Positions 18,849 to 28,963 are shown, counted from the stretch's first letter. The stretch: 64,000 nucleotides of DNA from Marinoscillum pacificum (GCF_024714495.1 NZ_JAMZMJ010000002.1:524673-588672), one strand, 5' to 3'. Numbers and translations are program-made. Notes: generated by a model from the sequence alone, not told the origin.

Positions 18849-20336
18849 CTATTCATCAGATCGAATAAAAACCACCTCAATCCTTCTATTATAGCTTCTT
18901 GCTTCGTCTGAAGTATTTTCTACCAGGGGTTTATCCTCACCATATCCCACAATACTCATTCGTGCCTCATCAATTCCCTTGTGCACCAGATAATTGAACA
19001 CAATTAATGCTCTTCGCCTTGACAAATCGTAATTATCCTCCGCAGTACCTACATCATCTGTATGACCTTGTATCTCTATGAAGAAATGATGATGGTGATG
19101 CATGAAAGCACTGAGTTTGTCCAACTCCTTATAAGCATATGGCTTCAAGATATCATAATCAGTTTCAAACCGTATGTCCCTAAGCACTACATGAGTAATT
19201 TTTTCTTTCAAATGGAGCGGCATTTCCTCAAAATCAATTACCTCATCTTCTGTTACCTTTTTGAGGTTTTTAGGATCAATCCGTTTCTCTGCAACTTGCT
19301 GATTCTGTGTAGAATCAGCCGCCACTGAATCAGCTGAAATTTTAGCCATCTCCTTTTTCTTCTTGAGATTCTCTAACCTGGCTTCTTTGAGCTGCTGAAG
19401 TCTTACCTGATTGATAGAATCGCGCTGATGTTTGAGCACGCTATCACGTTTATGCTGTTTCTTATGTGTAAACTCAAACTGATAACTAGCTAAAATTTCT
19501 TGAGTGTAGCCCAATACATTTCTTCCATTGGAAGGAGTTTCCGCACCATAGGATGCTTTAAATGCACCAATCAAAAAACCTAGTTGACCAACTGGACCAA
19601 AATCTTGCCGATATCCTAATGTAACAGCAACTTTTCGATCATAAACAGTACGAAATTGTGTTTCAAACTGAGATTGTCCTGTTGGGGAATATCTATATAG
19701 GATACTAGGAACCAGCATTATTTTCGAAGACTTAAGTCGAAAGCGCTTCTCTGCATATCCAAGCAATGTATGAAATGGATCTTCAGCAGTCATATCAAGA
19801 GACACTCCCATTTTGGTTCCTTTGATCTCAGCGCCTAATCCCAAGTGTGGAATTACCTGATAAGAATTTGAGATCCCACTAATTTCTGGGTCCAAAAGCA
19901 CTTCCTGACTTAACTCAGATTGATTGATTCCTTGCATCCTTAACTGCGCACCAAAACCTACAGTTAATGAAAAATCCTTTTCTTCAAATAAGGTATTCGA
20001 TGTGAAAAGTGTAACAGAATTTCTCGTCAACAACTGAAATTCTTCATTTTGAAGAATCAATCCAACAGATCGGAAATTTAAAAATGACAGATCCGTTTTA
20101 AGAGGATGGCGGAAATACAAAGTACTTACACTTGGATAAGACAGATCAGACCATTGAGATCTATACACCGCTGCCACTTCACTATATTTATTATTCTTAG
20201 CTAATGCTGGGTTATAATATCCTGGCAAGTCCTGTTGATGGCCAAGAATACTCACCGATTGAGCCAGTCCATGGTACCCTATTGCCATAAAAACAATCAT
20301 CAGGCAGCTACAAATTAGTCGATTACTTCTCATCAT
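18849..20336 (-). CDS. PorP/SprF-family T9SS protein fused to a C-terminal OmpA domain (495 aa)
   Basis: Outer-membrane protein of the PorP/SprF family, which helps export or attach partner proteins that carry type B sorting domains. It has a signal peptide, then the family hallmark LPGYYNPALAKNNKYSEVAAVYRSQW at its start and a barrel to about residue 290. A charged Lys/Gln-rich linker (about 290-360) leads to an OmpA peptidoglycan-binding domain (about 375-495: IRFETDYDILKPYAYKEL, GHTDDVGTAEDNYDLSRRRA, GYGEDKP, NRRIEVVF). I placed the start at the ATG at 20336, which overlaps the adhesin stop as ATGA. A TTG nine bases upstream is less likely. The overlap implies translational coupling with the adhesin. 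Confidence 0.88.
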   Translation of the reverse strand: MMRSNRLICSCLMIVFMAIGYHGLAQSVSILGHQQDLPGYYNPALAKNNKYSEVAAVYRSQWSDLSYPSVSTLYFRHPLKTDLSFLNFRSVGLILQNEEFQLLTRNSVTLFTSNTLFEEKDFSLTVGFGAQLRMQGINQSELSQEVLLDPEISGISNSYQVIPHLGLGAEIKGTKMGVSLDMTAEDPFHTLLGYAEKRFRLKSSKIMLVPSILYRYSPTGQSQFETQFRTVYDRKVAVTLGYRQDFGPVGQLGFLIGAFKASYGAETPSNGRNVLGYTQEILASYQFEFTHKKQHKRDSVLKHQRDSINQVRLQQLKEARLENLKKKKEMAKISADSVAADSTQNQQVAEKRIDPKNLKKVTEDEVIDFEEMPLHLKEKITHVVLRDIRFETDYDILKPYAYKELDKLSAFMHHHHHFFIEIQGHTDDVGTAEDNYDLSRRRALIVFNYLVHKGIDEARMSIVGYGEDKPLVENTSDEARSYNRRIEVVFIRSDE

Positions 20337-23300
20337 GGCTTGCAATAAAAACTACCTTTAAAAATTTGATTATCCACCTTATAGATGTAGAAATAGACAC
20401 CTTCTTTTAGAAGGGAACTTAGGCGATAGGCTTGATCACTATTATTCGAATAATCTTTTCCATAGAAAATTTCACGTCCCCAGTTATCTAAAATGGTAAG
20501 ATCCACCGATTGGGCGTCCTTAATGGACAACACCTCAAAAACATCATTAAACCCATCTCCATTAGGAGTTACAACCGTCGAGAAAACAAAATCCTCTTCA
20601 TATTCCATTGGTATTGCCACGCGTTCATAAGCCATACATCCCTTGTCGGAATAACCATACAAATCAACATATACAGTATCAGATTCGACATTTGATGGAA
20701 TCAAAACCGTAGGGTTCATATCTGAGGATTCGTGAAAATACCCCTCAGGTGTCCATCTGGCACTATCAATTCCACTTACTGACAATTGAAATGGTATTCC
20801 AGGTCGCTGAGGCTCAAATTCATCAACTATCATTTCGACTACTTCACCAAAACCAACTTCGATTCTTGACGAATCTGCACATCCTAATGGAGTGACAATT
20901 TTAATTTTATAATCGCCTCCACTCAATGACTCAAACTGCGAACTTTTGCCAACCAAAGTATCATTTAAGATATAGGTGTAAAAACCCATTTCAATTGACG
21001 AATCCATGGCTGGAACAATTGACAATTTTCCATCCTCGATCCCTAAACAAGTAGCGTTAACCACATTCACACTGTACTGTGGCAAGGGCTCTACATAAAA
21101 GACGATAGTATCGGAAGAGGTGGAACAATGTTCATTCGTAGCTGTATAAAAAAACTCACCACTCCCATAATTAGGATCTCCAAAATCCAGGAATAAACTT
21201 TCTGTTGTTTCTCCATCAAGAGCTACATACCCATTTTGATCACCTCGATACCATTGAATGTCAAATAGCGATATAATAGACTCATCTTGCTCTCCAGGGT
21301 CTACGAGTAACTCAATAGACTCACCTTCGCACAATTGCTGATCATCACTGGAAGTATAAATTAGCTTCGGGGCAGTTTCTACAAGAATTCCATTACTGAA
21401 TGCACCGCAATCACTACCCTCAAAACTGATCTCACATCGATACAAACCTGGACCTGGCGGCTGATAGGAGGACAAAATGGCTAATGGTATATCTTCAAAC
21501 ACTCCGTTTTCATTGGATTTCTGCCATCTATATTGAGCAATGCTCACATTAGAAGTTGCTTCCAGGAGAAACCCTAGTTCTGAATCATCACAATAGTAAA
21601 AATCACTACTAGAACCATCTGGAGCTTCAATTGACACATTTAATGATTGATAATAAACCAATTCATGAACTTCTGTAACAGCATCACATCCATCATCATT
21701 CACTTGTAGCCTTACTGAGATCATCAGAGAATCACGAACCAAATGTTCATTGATAAAATCCTGATCGAATAAAATGCTATCCACAGAAGAATAATCGACA
21801 TAATCTCCACCATTTATGGCTATCGACCAGCTGTATGAGGCGGTTGTTGAGGTGTATGAACTGTACAAATAAGACTCAGATGAATCACAGAAATAGGATG
21901 ATCCCTCAATAGCAACTTCAGGAGCTTCTCGAGTATCATCAATCTCCACTGTAATGGTATCAGAAGATAACTCACAAGCACCTGATGTAATTTTCAGCAT
22001 ATATTCACCCTCATTGACCACCTCAATTTGCTCCAATTCTTGCCCCTGAACTAAAGAGGTAAATGCATCGGTTATTGAAGGCCTGAAGAACCAATGATAA
22101 TCCCCATCTTCCACCGTATTGGCTGTCAATATATGAGATGGAGCATCTCCACATAAAGTAATGGTAGGATTAGAGTAAATCTCTACATGATGGGAGACAG
22201 CAACTGACATTACATTGCTCGTATCGGCACAAACTCCGTCAATCGCTGGCTGAGCAACACACCTATAGATCCCATCCTGATTTGGCTGAAATGTATCTGA
22301 CGTTGCTCCTGAGATTTCAACGAAAACACTGTCAGTGTTAAGCATTTCCCACTGATAGGCCACCAGGGAGGTAGTCCACTCTGTAGAAGCCTGTAAAGTA
22401 ACTGTAGGAGCTGTTTGATTACAGTAAATAGCCTCTTCATCATTGAGATCACCCTGATTGTAAATACTCAGAGACAAGTCATTGTATAATTGTATTGTAT
22501 GAACCAATGATAGATTTCTACATCTGCCATCATTCAAGTTTAACCGTACTGAAAAAGTAGTAGAGTCCTCCGTACGAATGGAAGCTAAAAAAGTAGAGTC
22601 CAAGATCAAACGACTACTATCGGCTTCAAATTCAGTATAATTCGTTTGATCTAATGAATATTCCCACTTATAAATGGCGGCATCAGAAGTATAAGAACTT
22701 TCTAAAATAGCATCATGACCGCAGATGATTGTATCACCAACAATTTCACTATCAAAGGGTTCAAGTGGGTCTGTATTTATCGTCACATAGGTTTCTGATG
22801 ACACAGCACACCCCCCTTCATCGATTTGAACTCGATAAAGTCCTTGCTCATCCACTGTAATTGAAAACCTGTTTTCTCCCTGAGCAAACTGTGAAAAGTC
22901 AGAAGCTTCATCGGATTTGTAAAGCCAGGTAAACTGGTGTCCGGGAGAAGGAAGAGTTTGCAGGATATATTGAGGATCACTTCCGCAAAGCATAATTGAA
23001 TCTCCAATTTCGAGCATTGCTGGTTGAAGTACAGAAGAAATATCGATGGTATCAGATGCTAGAAAACATCCATCCACTGTAGTTATCTCCACATAATATG
23101 AACCAACACTATCTGCATAAATAGCCGCAGTATCACTGGTTAATAATTCAAAATTACCTCCATCAGAATAAAACCATTCATATTGATCACCTTCACGAGA
23201 TTCCTCCAAAGCGATTGTTGTCGGTTGGCAATACAGGGAATCAGATTTTAATCCAATAAATCGTGTAGATGGTAAATCAAATAAATCAACATCAATTGTA

Positions 23301-25021
23301 TTAGTCTTAAATTCGCATAATTCTCTTCTAAAAATCATGTAATATTCACCAGGCTCATCTGTCTGGAAAACAGTATTTGTTGAATAAATTCTTGAGGTAT
23401 CTATTCTATGCCAACTATAAGAATAGGAAGGATCATCAACCGACGAAGACATTTCAACCATTTCCCCCGGACATACAGATATTTCATCGCCCCCTCCGGT
23501 AAGCTCTATATAGGGGTAAGGAGTATTATTTTCTTCAACGAAATAAGAATTAGAAATAGCTTCACATCCATTTTTCACCACTCTTAATCTATAATATCCC
23601 TCACTTACTTCCTCTGAAAATGAGATTGTTAATGAACGCTCCGTACCTACCTGGGAATAGGTGCCAAATTCGGTTTTGCTATAAAGCCACTGATACTCAT
23701 CTGCTTCACTATCGTAGGCATACAACTCAGCAGAGCCTTCAGCCCCTTGAGGATAAAAAGGGTTTTGAATTATATCAGGAATTGCACTGTCTACATAAAT
23801 CTGATTGGTAAATTCGGTACATCCTGTAATAGGATTAATCATCAACACAACATAGGTACCCCAAGCCCCTTCTCCAAGTAATATGCTATCTGCACTTCCT
23901 AAGTTATCCCCATATTCAAAAATATCTGAATCTTCTATACTTTGTAGAGATGCGTCACACAAAGTGTACTGAAAATGATACCAATTATGATCAATTGAAT
24001 CAGGATGATCTGTTGTATTGAACTTTATGACTCTTGAATTTTCCGGGTCATCTGGACAATAAAAGAAATCGTCTTCACTCCCAAGTCGAGTTATATTTCC
24101 CTCTGGATTCTTTGCCCAGATAATTTTCACTATTTCGGATACTAACTTACACCCTTCCTCTAGTACAGTTAACCTATAGAATCTTTCTTCGAAATTATCA
24201 TCTCCAATTATGGGATTAAATACAGCAATTCTTGAAGAGTCATTCCCTACACTAAAGAAATTCACGGAATCAACGGATTCTTCCCATTCAAAATGGGTTA
24301 TCTCACGAGCATATTTACTCTCTATTACAGTATAGTCCGATAAAACATTAGGTGTAAAACAAACAATTGAATCGTGTTTTATTACAGATTCCAGAATATT
24401 AACAGGAGTGACCTCCACACTCTCAGAAATAGCCTCACATCCATTATCCAAAGAAATAATAACTCGATAAAACCCAGCATCATATACTGTAAGATCTAGC
24501 CCTACTCTGCTGGCAGAGTCCTCAAGATCAATGTAATATCCATCTCCATTTTCCTCCACCACATATCGCTGCCATTGAAAAGCTGCAGTTTCTAACTGCT
24601 TGTCGGTAAACGTGGTGTACGAATTCAGAATAACCGAATCACATAAACTAACAGCTGGATTTTCGTAGATTCCAGCCGTGTTGTTGATAATTACTGAAAC
24701 CTTCTCACGACGACTCATTACTCCGCCCACTTCCACGCTCACGTAATAATCTTTGGATCGAATAAGTGTAGGAGTAACATAAATCCCTGTTTCTAAACTA
24801 CCTACCGACCTGTATTCACCTCCCAGAAATTCAAACCAGTGATAGGTAACAGGAGCTACTCCATCAAATCCACTTTTCGCTCTTAACACGGATGTACCCG
24901 CACCACATCTCGCAGCACCTGTTACTGAGGAAATGGTATCTCTCGATTGTGAGAATGTGCTCAAGGATATAATTAACAGAAAAAAGCTAATGATAGCTCT
25001 AGCTGGAAGATTAGTTGGCAT
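20333..25021 (-). CDS. Giant T9SS type B surface adhesin with Ig/PKD-like repeats (1562 aa)
   Basis: Cell-surface protein of the SprB-like class. It has an N-terminal signal peptide (RAIISFFLLIISLSTFSQS). About a dozen beta-sandwich repeats of 90-120 residues follow, most carrying a Cys pair near the strand ends (for example ILNSYTTF ... NGCEAISESVEV) and a W-x-x-x-x-x-x-x-Y/F core. The C-terminal gliding-motility-associated (type B) sorting domain spans about 1478-1562 (VVTPNGDGFNDVFEV ... LTILDNWGREIFYGKDY ... LKEGVYFYIYKV). The gene overlaps the downstream PorP/SprF-OmpA gene. Family knowledge says such neighbours act as a secretion or attachment pair. The ligand is unknown; adhesion or gliding is inferred. 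Confidence 0.88.
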   Translation of the reverse strand: MPTNLPARAIISFFLLIISLSTFSQSRDTISSVTGAARCGAGTSVLRAKSGFDGVAPVTYHWFEFLGGEYRSVGSLETGIYVTPTLIRSKDYYVSVEVGGVMSRREKVSVIINNTAGIYENPAVSLCDSVILNSYTTFTDKQLETAAFQWQRYVVEENGDGYYIDLEDSASRVGLDLTVYDAGFYRVIISLDNGCEAISESVEVTPVNILESVIKHDSIVCFTPNVLSDYTVIESKYAREITHFEWEESVDSVNFFSVGNDSSRIAVFNPIIGDDNFEERFYRLTVLEEGCKLVSEIVKIIWAKNPEGNITRLGSEDDFFYCPDDPENSRVIKFNTTDHPDSIDHNWYHFQYTLCDASLQSIEDSDIFEYGDNLGSADSILLGEGAWGTYVVLMINPITGCTEFTNQIYVDSAIPDIIQNPFYPQGAEGSAELYAYDSEADEYQWLYSKTEFGTYSQVGTERSLTISFSEEVSEGYYRLRVVKNGCEAISNSYFVEENNTPYPYIELTGGGDEISVCPGEMVEMSSSVDDPSYSYSWHRIDTSRIYSTNTVFQTDEPGEYYMIFRRELCEFKTNTIDVDLFDLPSTRFIGLKSDSLYCQPTTIALEESREGDQYEWFYSDGGNFELLTSDTAAIYADSVGSYYVEITTVDGCFLASDTIDISSVLQPAMLEIGDSIMLCGSDPQYILQTLPSPGHQFTWLYKSDEASDFSQFAQGENRFSITVDEQGLYRVQIDEGGCAVSSETYVTINTDPLEPFDSEIVGDTIICGHDAILESSYTSDAAIYKWEYSLDQTNYTEFEADSSRLILDSTFLASIRTEDSTTFSVRLNLNDGRCRNLSLVHTIQLYNDLSLSIYNQGDLNDEEAIYCNQTAPTVTLQASTEWTTSLVAYQWEMLNTDSVFVEISGATSDTFQPNQDGIYRCVAQPAIDGVCADTSNVMSVAVSHHVEIYSNPTITLCGDAPSHILTANTVEDGDYHWFFRPSITDAFTSLVQGQELEQIEVVNEGEYMLKITSGACELSSDTITVEIDDTREAPEVAIEGSSYFCDSSESYLYSSYTSTTASYSWSIAINGGDYVDYSSVDSILFDQDFINEHLVRDSLMISVRLQVNDDGCDAVTEVHELVYYQSLNVSIEAPDGSSSDFYYCDDSELGFLLEATSNVSIAQYRWQKSNENGVFEDIPLAILSSYQPPGPGLYRCEISFEGSDCGAFSNGILVETAPKLIYTSSDDQQLCEGESIELLVDPGEQDESIISLFDIQWYRGDQNGYVALDGETTESLFLDFGDPNYGSGEFFYTATNEHCSTSSDTIVFYVEPLPQYSVNVVNATCLGIEDGKLSIVPAMDSSIEMGFYTYILNDTLVGKSSQFESLSGGDYKIKIVTPLGCADSSRIEVGFGEVVEMIVDEFEPQRPGIPFQLSVSGIDSARWTPEGYFHESSDMNPTVLIPSNVESDTVYVDLYGYSDKGCMAYERVAIPMEYEEDFVFSTVVTPNGDGFNDVFEVLSIKDAQSVDLTILDNWGREIFYGKDYSNNSDQAYRLSSLLKEGVYFYIYKVDNQIFKGSFYCKP

Positions 25022-25047
25022 TGTGGCTGTAACAGTTAGGTATCGTC

Positions 25048-25055
25048 CAAAAATA
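25048..25055 (-). promoter_or_regulatory. Possible -7 promoter box for the adhesin operon
   Basis: TATTTTTG on the minus strand matches the Bacteroidota -7 element TAnnTTTG. It sits 27-34 bases upstream of the adhesin ATG, which would give a leader of about 20 bases. No convincing -33 TTG lies at the expected distance, so this is a weak call. Confidence 0.35.
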
Positions 25056-25101
25056 AGACATGTAACGCAATTTCTAACTGATATTCAACTAACTAATGGA
25101 G

Positions 25102-25133
25102 AAAAAAGTAGCCCCGCTGATCCGGGCGGGGCT
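25102..25133 (-). terminator. Strong intrinsic terminator upstream of the adhesin gene
   Basis: Read on the minus strand, an 8-bp perfect GC-rich stem (AGCCCCGC / GCGGGGCT, loop of 8) is followed after two bases by TTTTTT and then CTCC. This is a textbook rho-independent terminator pointing toward the adhesin start 80 bp downstream. No minus-strand gene ends before it, so it either ends a small RNA or acts as an attenuator in a long adhesin leader. Confidence 0.75.
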
Positions 25134-25488
25134 GTTTATTGATGGGATTTCAAACCTAACCTAACCTATTTATCAGTAACCCACCAAGTTTTTAAATGCT
25201 CTAATACTTTCAAAACAACTAAGCAGCCTTTTACACCTACTTTATTGTCTCTCAGTCTTTTAATATACGAGAGATGTATTCTTTTAGATTCCAATCTCCA
25301 GATATTCTATTAACTATTTAGGTGTATACAAGGTTCAACCCTATGAAGAATTTAGTTTCATCGATAATCACTAAATTCTGATGAAATGCCGAAAAGTGTC
25401 AACTCATTGACAATAGAGCCTCATGTGAGACTTCTGTGATTATTTTGGGAGACAAAGAAGGTACTTTTGAAACTCAATAAAATCAGCA
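25134..25488. other. 355-bp gene-free region upstream of an orphan terminator
   Basis: No plausible protein gene on either strand. It holds three tandem copies of the hexamer TAGGTT on the minus strand (within 25151-25168). The last runs into TAGGTTTG (25151-25158), which resembles a -7 box, but no -33 element lies at a normal distance. It would contain the promoter of whatever RNA ends at the terminator at 25102-25133, and also the promoter of the rightward oxidoreductase gene. I see no known riboswitch or RNA family. Confidence 0.4.
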
Positions 25489-26817
25489 ATGTCAAAAATT
25501 GTCATTCTTGGAAATGGAATAGCAGGAATCACTGCTGCTCGACATATCAGAAAACATACTAATGACTCCATTACAGTTATTAGTGGCGAATCTGATCATT
25601 TCTTTAGCAGAACTGCACTCATGTATATCTACATGGGACATATGAAGTATGAACACACTAAGCCTTATGAAGATTGGTTTTGGGCCAAAAACAAGATTGA
25701 TCTTTTAAAAGCCTGGATTAAGACTATTGATTTTGATTCTAAAAAACTGATTACCTCCACTTCTGAAGAAATAACTTATGACAGATTGATTTTGGCTACT
25801 GGCAGCCAATCTAACAAGTTTGGATGGCCAGGAGAAAATCTAAGGGGAGTCCAAGGCTTGTACAACCTTCAAGATTTGGACATGATGGAAACAACCACTC
25901 AACATGTTAAAAGAGCTGTTATCGTTGGTGGAGGACTAATCGGTGTAGAAATGGCAGAAATGCTTCATTCCAGAGGAATTCACGTCACCTACCTAATTCG
26001 AGAATCTCGTTTCTGGGGAAATGTATTACCTGAAAAAGAAGGAGCCCTCATAGATCGCCACTTGAAAGAGCACCATATTGATCTACGAAAAGAAACCGAA
26101 CTGGAAGAAATTATTGATGACGGAAAAGGAAGTGTAAAAGGCATAAAAACCAAATCAGGTGAAGTCATCGATTGTCAGTTCGTTGGTTTAACAGTTGGAG
26201 TAAGACCAAATATTGATTTTCTAAAAGACACCTCATTAGAAATAGATAAAGGCATATTGGTAGATGAGCACCTCGCCACCAACATTCCGGATGTCTATGC
26301 GATTGGTGATTGTGCGCAGCTAAAATCTGCTCCATCCCACAGAAGACCAATTGAAGCGGTTTGGTATGTGGGTCGAATGATGGGTGAAACGGTAGCCAAA
26401 ACGATCACAGGAACTCCTACTAAATACCAACCAGGGATATGGTTTAACTCTGCGAAGTTCTTTGATATTGAGTATCAAACATATGGCTCCGTTCCTGCTC
26501 GGTTGGATGAAAATCATGAGTCATTTTACTGGGAAGCAGCTGATGGAAAGAAATGCATACATATAGTGTATGAAAAGGCAGACCAAAAGGTAACAGGTAT
26601 TAACACCTTTGGAATTAGAATGAGGCATGAAGTCTGGGACAAATGGCTGAATGATGGAAAAACCTTGTCATATGTTGTGGAGCATTTACCTAAAGCCAAT
26701 TTTGATCCAGAGTTTTTCAAGCGGTTTGAACCAGAAATTCAACAACAATACAATGAAGAATATGGTGACAGCATAATAATCAGCAAGCCAACTTTCTTCC
26801 AAAGAATATTTAATTAA
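25489..26817 (+). CDS. FAD-dependent pyridine-nucleotide oxidoreductase (442 aa)
   Basis: Flavoprotein of the rubredoxin-reductase/nitrite-reductase large-subunit type that moves electrons from NAD(P)H. It has an FAD-binding GxGxxG at about 8-13 (GNGIAG), then an active region (FSRTALMYIYMG). The ATGSQSNK motif, the NAD(P)-binding GGGLIG (about 148-153) and the second FAD motif VYAIGDCAQ (about 269-277) follow. No extra Fe-S or rubredoxin domain is present. A membrane 4Fe-4S protein gene follows within 65 bp, so the two probably form one electron-transfer unit. The final acceptor is not evident. Confidence 0.88.
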   Translation: MSKIVILGNGIAGITAARHIRKHTNDSITVISGESDHFFSRTALMYIYMGHMKYEHTKPYEDWFWAKNKIDLLKAWIKTIDFDSKKLITSTSEEITYDRLILATGSQSNKFGWPGENLRGVQGLYNLQDLDMMETTTQHVKRAVIVGGGLIGVEMAEMLHSRGIHVTYLIRESRFWGNVLPEKEGALIDRHLKEHHIDLRKETELEEIIDDGKGSVKGIKTKSGEVIDCQFVGLTVGVRPNIDFLKDTSLEIDKGILVDEHLATNIPDVYAIGDCAQLKSAPSHRRPIEAVWYVGRMMGETVAKTITGTPTKYQPGIWFNSAKFFDIEYQTYGSVPARLDENHESFYWEAADGKKCIHIVYEKADQKVTGINTFGIRMRHEVWDKWLNDGKTLSYVVEHLPKANFDPEFFKRFEPEIQQQYNEEYGDSIIISKPTFFQRIFN

Positions 26818-26880
26818 AACTGAACCGCTGAGTAAGAAATAGCTCGATTTTCTATGTTTCTCTGTGGTGATAATATAATT

Positions 26881-28434
26881 ATGAAAGCAATTAGATATAC
26901 AGGACTTCTATTATTCCTTTTCTCCTTTTTTCTTTTTCTAGGAATATTTTTCATGTCCAGCTACACTCTGTCTCGTGAAGATTTTCAAAATATTGTCAAG
27001 CCAGAACATCAGGAACTGCTTGCTGACAAGTTTGATAATATCATCGATCAGGAATATTCCTTTAGCATCCCATTTGTCAATGCAGTGAACGGCGCAATAG
27101 ACGAGAATAACTCCCAAATGCGTGCTAAGCAACAGTGGAACAAGGTCATTTATGATCAATATGCCAGCAGCCTAACTCGGGCAGCAACACATGGCCTGAT
27201 CAAAGAACAAACAACAATGCTTTTCATATTGGTATTCGTCATTGGCACCATTGGAGCATTGATGTATTTAACTCCTCAAGTAAAACTAGCAGGCCCAGCA
27301 GGCATCAAAAACACGGGCATTTTTCACAATGCACTGAATAACCGAGGATGGCTAGGGATTAGCATTGGCGTGCTACTGGTAACTTTTTACATATTACTCT
27401 ATTTCTTCGATGCATACATCATGAACTGGATCATTCTTGTGGATCTAATTCAGAAACTCATCAACCCAGGCGCACAAGCCAGTCAGTGGTTCTTATACGG
27501 ATTCCTGTACACCTTCTCTGTTTTGGTGATGGGTATTCGGATGATCATCAAATACCGACAAAGTAAATACCAAATTGTGAGAACGCTCTCGGTTATGTTC
27601 TTTCAAACCGCTTTCGCATTCTTGCTTCCTGAAATATTAGTTCGGCTCAATCAACCATACTTTGATTTCAAAAACATGTGGCCTCTAGATTACGACTTCT
27701 TCGATGCATGGCACATCAACACGTTGACATCAGCAGGAGGTTTAGGGATCTTTATGTTCGCCTGGGGTATCACCCTTTTTGCAGTTGGAGTCCCTGTTTT
27801 TGTGTTTTTCTTCGGTAAGAGATGGTACTGCTCCTGGGTTTGTGGCTGTGGTGGACTAGCAGAAACTGCAGGAGATTCATTTAGACAATTATCTGACAAG
27901 TCACTCAAAGCCTGGAATATCGAGCGATATCTTATTCATGCCATCCTGGTTTTTGCCGTGATCATGACGATTGGTGTCTTGTATTCGTTCATTACAGGAT
28001 CAAATACCATGTTTGGAATTGACACTTATACCTACTTACGCAAACCCTATGGATTTTTAATCGGATCTATGTTTTCTGGAGTAATCGGAACGGGTTTTTA
28101 CCCAATTATGGGAAACAGAGTATGGTGTCGTTTTGGATGTCCATTGGCGGCTTATTTAGGAATAGTACAGCGATTCAAATCCAGATTTAGAATCACCACA
28201 AATGGTGGTCAGTGTATCTCTTGTGGAAACTGTTCTACCTACTGTGAAATGGGGATAGATGTGAGATGGTACGCTCAGAGAGGACAAAACATCGTTCGCT
28301 CAAGTTGTGTAGGTTGTGGCGTCTGCTCAGCCGTGTGTCCTAGAGGTGTACTAAACTTAGAAAACAAAGATGAAGATGGTCGATTTGGAGAGCCTATCCT
28401 CATCGGAAATGACGGAATTAAAGTAGAAGCATAA
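26881..28434 (+). CDS. Membrane 4Fe-4S electron-transfer protein, NapH/NosR/CcoG-like (517 aa)
   Basis: Polytopic inner-membrane ferredoxin-type protein. It has an N-terminal helix (YTGLLLFLFSFFLFLGIFF), a periplasmic stretch to about residue 110, and further helices through the middle. The paired Cys motifs of the NapH/NosR family follow (WYCSWVCGCGG, and VWCRFGCPLAAYLG). Two classical 4Fe-4S clusters lie near the C-terminus (CISCGNCSTYCE and CVGCGVCSAVCP). I prefer the ATG at 26881, which gives a basic start before the first helix. An in-frame ATG lies 27 bases upstream. It is probably co-transcribed with the upstream flavoprotein. Confidence 0.85.
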   Translation: MKAIRYTGLLLFLFSFFLFLGIFFMSSYTLSREDFQNIVKPEHQELLADKFDNIIDQEYSFSIPFVNAVNGAIDENNSQMRAKQQWNKVIYDQYASSLTRAATHGLIKEQTTMLFILVFVIGTIGALMYLTPQVKLAGPAGIKNTGIFHNALNNRGWLGISIGVLLVTFYILLYFFDAYIMNWIILVDLIQKLINPGAQASQWFLYGFLYTFSVLVMGIRMIIKYRQSKYQIVRTLSVMFFQTAFAFLLPEILVRLNQPYFDFKNMWPLDYDFFDAWHINTLTSAGGLGIFMFAWGITLFAVGVPVFVFFFGKRWYCSWVCGCGGLAETAGDSFRQLSDKSLKAWNIERYLIHAILVFAVIMTIGVLYSFITGSNTMFGIDTYTYLRKPYGFLIGSMFSGVIGTGFYPIMGNRVWCRFGCPLAAYLGIVQRFKSRFRITTNGGQCISCGNCSTYCEMGIDVRWYAQRGQNIVRSSCVGCGVCSAVCPRGVLNLENKDEDGRFGEPILIGNDGIKVEA

Positions 28435-28513
28435 TCAGCTATAATATGTGATTCTCAACATAATTGTTAGTTAACAGTTACTTATAAAGTATTGATTAGC
28501 ACAATAGACGATT

Positions 28514-28963
28514 ATGGCAACTCCACTTTTTCATGAAAAACAACAATTCCGCCAATGGTGGATTTGGTTAATATTAATCAGTGTAACTGGATATTCTGGT
28601 TATCAAGCAATCTCAAGCAATGATTCATACTATGGGCTTGCTATATCGGGGAGCCTGCTGATTCTGTTTTTAGTCATGAGACTCGAAACAAGTGTTTACA
28701 GTGATCACATCAATATTAAATTCTTTCCATTTATCAACAGATCAATCTACTGGAAAGAGGTAAACAACATGATTGTTCGTAAATATTCAGCTCTTGGAGA
28801 GTTTGGCGGATGGGGAATCCGCTTCCGAAGAGGTGGAATAGCTTATAATGTAGATGGCAATAAGGGATTGGAACTTACACTTCAAGACAATCGCAAAATA
28901 ATGATTGGCACTCAACATCCTGATGAGTTAAAAAGCGCTTTACCCCAACTTCAGGAAAACTGA
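28514..28963 (+). CDS. Small membrane protein with a PH-like tail (149 aa)
   Basis: Hypothetical protein with two membrane helices (about 14-33 and 42-58) and a C-terminal soluble region (about 60-149). The tail contains a W-K-E-V-N segment and beta strands resembling bacterial PH domains (YWKEVNNMIVRKYS ... GIAYNVDGNKGLELTLQDNRKIMIGTQHPDEL). Bacterial proteins with this layout have no settled function. It stands alone between the Fe-S protein gene and the GH15 gene, on the same strand as both. Confidence 0.65.
   Translation: MATPLFHEKQQFRQWWIWLILISVTGYSGYQAISSNDSYYGLAISGSLLILFLVMRLETSVYSDHINIKFFPFINRSIYWKEVNNMIVRKYSALGEFGGWGIRFRRGGIAYNVDGNKGLELTLQDNRKIMIGTQHPDELKSALPQLQEN

Noticed and set aside
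19079..19105. Engineered His-tag in the OmpA domain
   Set aside because: Five His residues occur inside a normal OmpA domain between conserved blocks, so this is natural sequence.
24933..25142. Plus-strand gene over the adhesin start and terminator
   Set aside because: It overlaps the signal peptide of the adhesin on the other strand and ends inside the terminator hairpin; the translation has no gene-like features.
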